A model generated the notes under the pieces. It searched no databases. It had not been told where the DNA came from and saw only the letters and a program-made list of their open reading frames with translations. A program made the position numbers and the translations under genes. Positions 6,056 to 7,808 of a stretch of DNA of 7,808 nt are shown here, piece by piece. The stretch covers positions 1 through 7,808 of the forward strand of contig DAIQOP010000185.1 of assembly GCA_036787815.1 (NCBI GenBank), given 5' to 3'. This DNA comes from DATBAK01 sp036787815. Lineage in GTDB: Bacteria; Actinomycetota; Acidimicrobiia; IMCC26256; PALSA-610. How positions within the stretch are numbered: position 1 is the stretch's first letter; each line of letters starts with the position of its first letter.

Positions 6056-7808
6056 CTAGTTGCGGCGAGCCGGTGTCGCCGCGGAGCCCGTCGACCACCT
6101 GCCGGACGACGTCGGAGCATTCGGCCGAGGCGCGGCCGAGGGCGTTTCGTCTTCGATTTCCGCCGACATGTCGCTCGCCGGCAAGTAGATGCGGAACGTT
6201 GCCCCCTCGCCGGGCTCGCTGATCACTTCGATGTCGCCGAGGCTCTGCTTGACGATGCCGTAGACGCTCGGGAGGCCGAGGCCGGTGCCGTCGCCGATTT
6301 CCTTCGTCGTGAAGAACGGCTCGAACAGCCGCTCCTTGACGTCGCTGCTCATACCGGTGCCAGTGTCGGTGACCGCGAGCATCACGTACTGCCCTGGGGG
6401 CAACTCGAGGTGCTGCATGAGATCGTCTCCGGTGAGTTCGACGTTGCGCGTCTCAACGGTCACGGTGCCGCCGTCGGGCATCGCGTCTCGCGCGTTCAGC
6501 ACGAGGTTGAAGAGCACCTGCTCGATCTGGGACGCGTCGGACTGGACGCGCATGAGCGACGAAGCGAGCACGGGGACGAGCTCGACCTGTTCGCCGACCA
6601 CACGGCTGAGGAGCGAGACCGTCTCCGCGACGAGCGCGTTGAGGTCGATCGCGCGCATCTGGAGGGTCTGGCGGCGTCCGAAGGCGAGCAGCTGTCGCGT
6701 CAGCGCCGCCGCCACCTGCGCAGACTCCTCGATCTTGCCGAGACATTCCGCGGCGCGGCTATCCGCTTCGACCTCGCCGCGCGCGATACCGGCGTAGCCT
6801 AGGACGCCCATCAGCAGGTTGTTGAAGTCGTGTGCGATGCCGGCTGAGAGCTGGCCTACGGCATCCATCTTCTGCGCCTGCCGCAGCTGGCTCTCGGTCT
6901 CCTTCCGATCCGAGATGTCCTCGATCATCGTCGTCACCGCGGTCGGCCGGCCGTTGGGGTCGCGCTCGAGCACGGCGGTGAGCTGGCACCAGACGAACTC
7001 TCCGTCCTTGCGCACGTAGCGCTTCTCGTATCGGTAGGAGTTCGTCTTCCCGCTCATCAGGTCCTCGTGGAGGTCGATGTGGATGCCCCAGTCGTCGGGG
7101 TGCGTGATCTTGCCGGGCGGGAGCTCCTGGAGCTCCGCCGTCGTGTAGCCGATCAGCCTCTCGAATGCGGGATTCGCCTCGAGCACGCGCGCTTCCGTGT
7201 CGACGCGCGTGATGCCGATCGAGGCGCCCTCGATGATCGTACGAAGGCGGGCGAGCGCCTCGACCTGCAACCGCTTCGCCTCGAACTCGTTGGCGTGGCT
7301 CATCGCGGCCGAGAGCACGACCGAGAGCAGCTCGACCGTGCGCAGGTCCTCGTCCTCGAACATGTTCGGCCGGGTACCGACGATCTGCAGCACGCCGATG
7401 GGCGTCTCGCCGTGACGGAGCGGCACGATGATCATCGCGCAGATGCCGTCCCGGGCGCAGATTTCGCGGTTGGCGCGGACGTCGCCCTGCATGTCATTGC
7501 ACAGGACGGACTCGTTGTGGGCGAGCGCCCAACCGGTGATGCTGCCGGCGACCGCGAGGCCGGTGCGTTTGAGCTCCTCGTGGCCCGCCAACGACTCGCT
7601 GAAGATGCCGGAGTCCGCGCCGAAGACGAGCCGGTCGCCCTCCAGGAGCATGACCGCGGCTCCGTTGCTCCCGACCAGTGTTTCGGTGCGCTGGCAGATC
7701 AGGGTCATCACGGCCACGAGGTCGAGGTCGGCGGCTGCGACGTCACGCTGGATATCGACGATCTGGGACAGGCGATCGGTCTGTCTCCGCAGCGCCAGCT
7801 CGGCGAGC
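6056..7808 (-). CDS. GAF-PAS sensor histidine kinase, 5'-truncated by the window edge
   Basis: 583 residues are visible and the N-terminus lies beyond position 7808. The frame stays open to the edge; the GTG at 7717 is internal, because the preceding 30 codons encode a heptad-like linker (LRRQTDRLSQIVDIQRDVAA) that runs straight into the GAF helix. Numbered from the first whole codon at 7807: GAF domain about 28-175 (ending VPLRHGETPIGVLQIVGTR, MFEDEDLRTVELLS); PAS/PAC about 187-305 (ANPAFERLIGY; YEKRYVRKDGEFVWCQLT); dimerisation/phosphoacceptor with GIAHDFNNLL, phosphorylated His326; ATPase with N-box NLVLNARDAM (Asn438), G1 DTGTGM (481-486), F-box FEPFFTTK (495-502) and G2 GTGLGL (507-512). 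All catalytic boxes are intact, so it should autophosphorylate. The HDFNN H-box is typical of kinases often joined to a receiver domain, but here a polar Pro/Ser/Ala tail of about 38 residues follows and no receiver is present. No membrane segment is seen. The signal sensed, the partner regulator and the true start are unknown. Confidence 0.94.
   Translation of the reverse strand, partial: LAELALRRQTDRLSQIVDIQRDVAAADLDLVAVMTLICQRTETLVGSNGAAVMLLEGDRLVFGADSGIFSESLAGHEELKRTGLAVAGSITGWALAHNESVLCNDMQGDVRANREICARDGICAMIIVPLRHGETPIGVLQIVGTRPNMFEDEDLRTVELLSVVLSAAMSHANEFEAKRLQVEALARLRTIIEGASIGITRVDTEARVLEANPAFERLIGYTTAELQELPPGKITHPDDWGIHIDLHEDLMSGKTNSYRYEKRYVRKDGEFVWCQLTAVLERDPNGRPTAVTTMIEDISDRKETESQLRQAQKMDAVGQLSAGIAHDFNNLLMGVLGYAGIARGEVEADSRAAECLGKIEESAQVAAALTRQLLAFGRRQTLQMRAIDLNALVAETVSLLSRVVGEQVELVPVLASSLMRVQSDASQIEQVLFNLVLNARDAMPDGGTVTVETRNVELTGDDLMQHLELPPGQYVMLAVTDTGTGMSSDVKERLFEPFFTTKEIGDGTGLGLPSVYGIVKQSLGDIEVISEPGEGATFRIYLPASDMSAEIEDETPSAAPRPNAPTSSGRWSTGSAATPARRN

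Noticed and set aside
5973..6150. Alternative reading frame at the 3' end of the histidine kinase gene, ending in TGA that overlaps ATG of DUF4032 (ATGA)
   Set aside because: The frame has GC-rich third positions and a suggestive overlap, but its product becomes an Arg-rich stretch without resemblance to a receiver or other domain. A frameshift is not needed to explain the normal end of the kinase core.
1..7808. CRISPR arrays, tRNA or rRNA genes, insertion sequences, attachment sites, phage or defence genes
   Set aside because: No regularly spaced repeats, transposase motifs, RNA gene signatures or defence domains were seen on either strand; almost all the sequence is explained by six genes.

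Overview
This is a GC-rich chromosomal window with strong G/C bias at third codon positions. A DUF4032 kinase-like protein, a DHA2-type efflux protein, a heme-less cystathionine beta-synthase with tandem CBS domains, and start codons at leaderless-promoter distance from TANNNT boxes all fit a high-GC actinobacterium. A Thermoleophilia/Gaiella-like lineage is a guess from general resemblance and cannot be proven here. I see no tRNA, rRNA, CRISPR array, insertion sequence or phage gene. The region reads as ordinary core and housekeeping DNA.

Layout: two genes lie on the + strand at the left. The first (57-1094) encodes a TIGR03118-family beta-propeller protein with an incomplete-looking secretion signal. 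The second (1124-1741) encodes a stand-alone Lon N-terminal (substrate-binding) domain protein. They converge, with an 18-base gap, on a run of four - strand genes. In transcription order these are: a 5'-truncated GAF-PAS histidine kinase running off the right edge (7807-6056), a DUF4032 protein with a kinase-like fold (5976-4726), a 14-helix MFS exporter (4647-3208) and cystathionine beta-synthase (3151-1760). The - strand gaps are 79, 78 and 56 bases, so the genes may be partly co-transcribed, but nothing shows one pathway linking them.

Regulation and start sites: two genes have a TANNNT box exactly seven bases before the start codon (TACTCT before ATG 1124; TAGGCT before GTG 3151) and no useful Shine-Dalgarno, which suggests leaderless transcripts. 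By contrast, the MFS gene has a strong AAGGAG that picks the second of two close ATGs. A strong GC hairpin sits between the MFS and beta-synthase genes, and a perfect 15-base AT-rich palindrome spans the convergent junction.

No clearly new biological system was found. The items most worth a second look are the possible broken or mis-sequenced signal peptide of the first gene, the leaderless promoters, the hairpin between the exporter and beta-synthase genes, and the uncharacterised DUF4032 kinase-like protein next to a sensor kinase.
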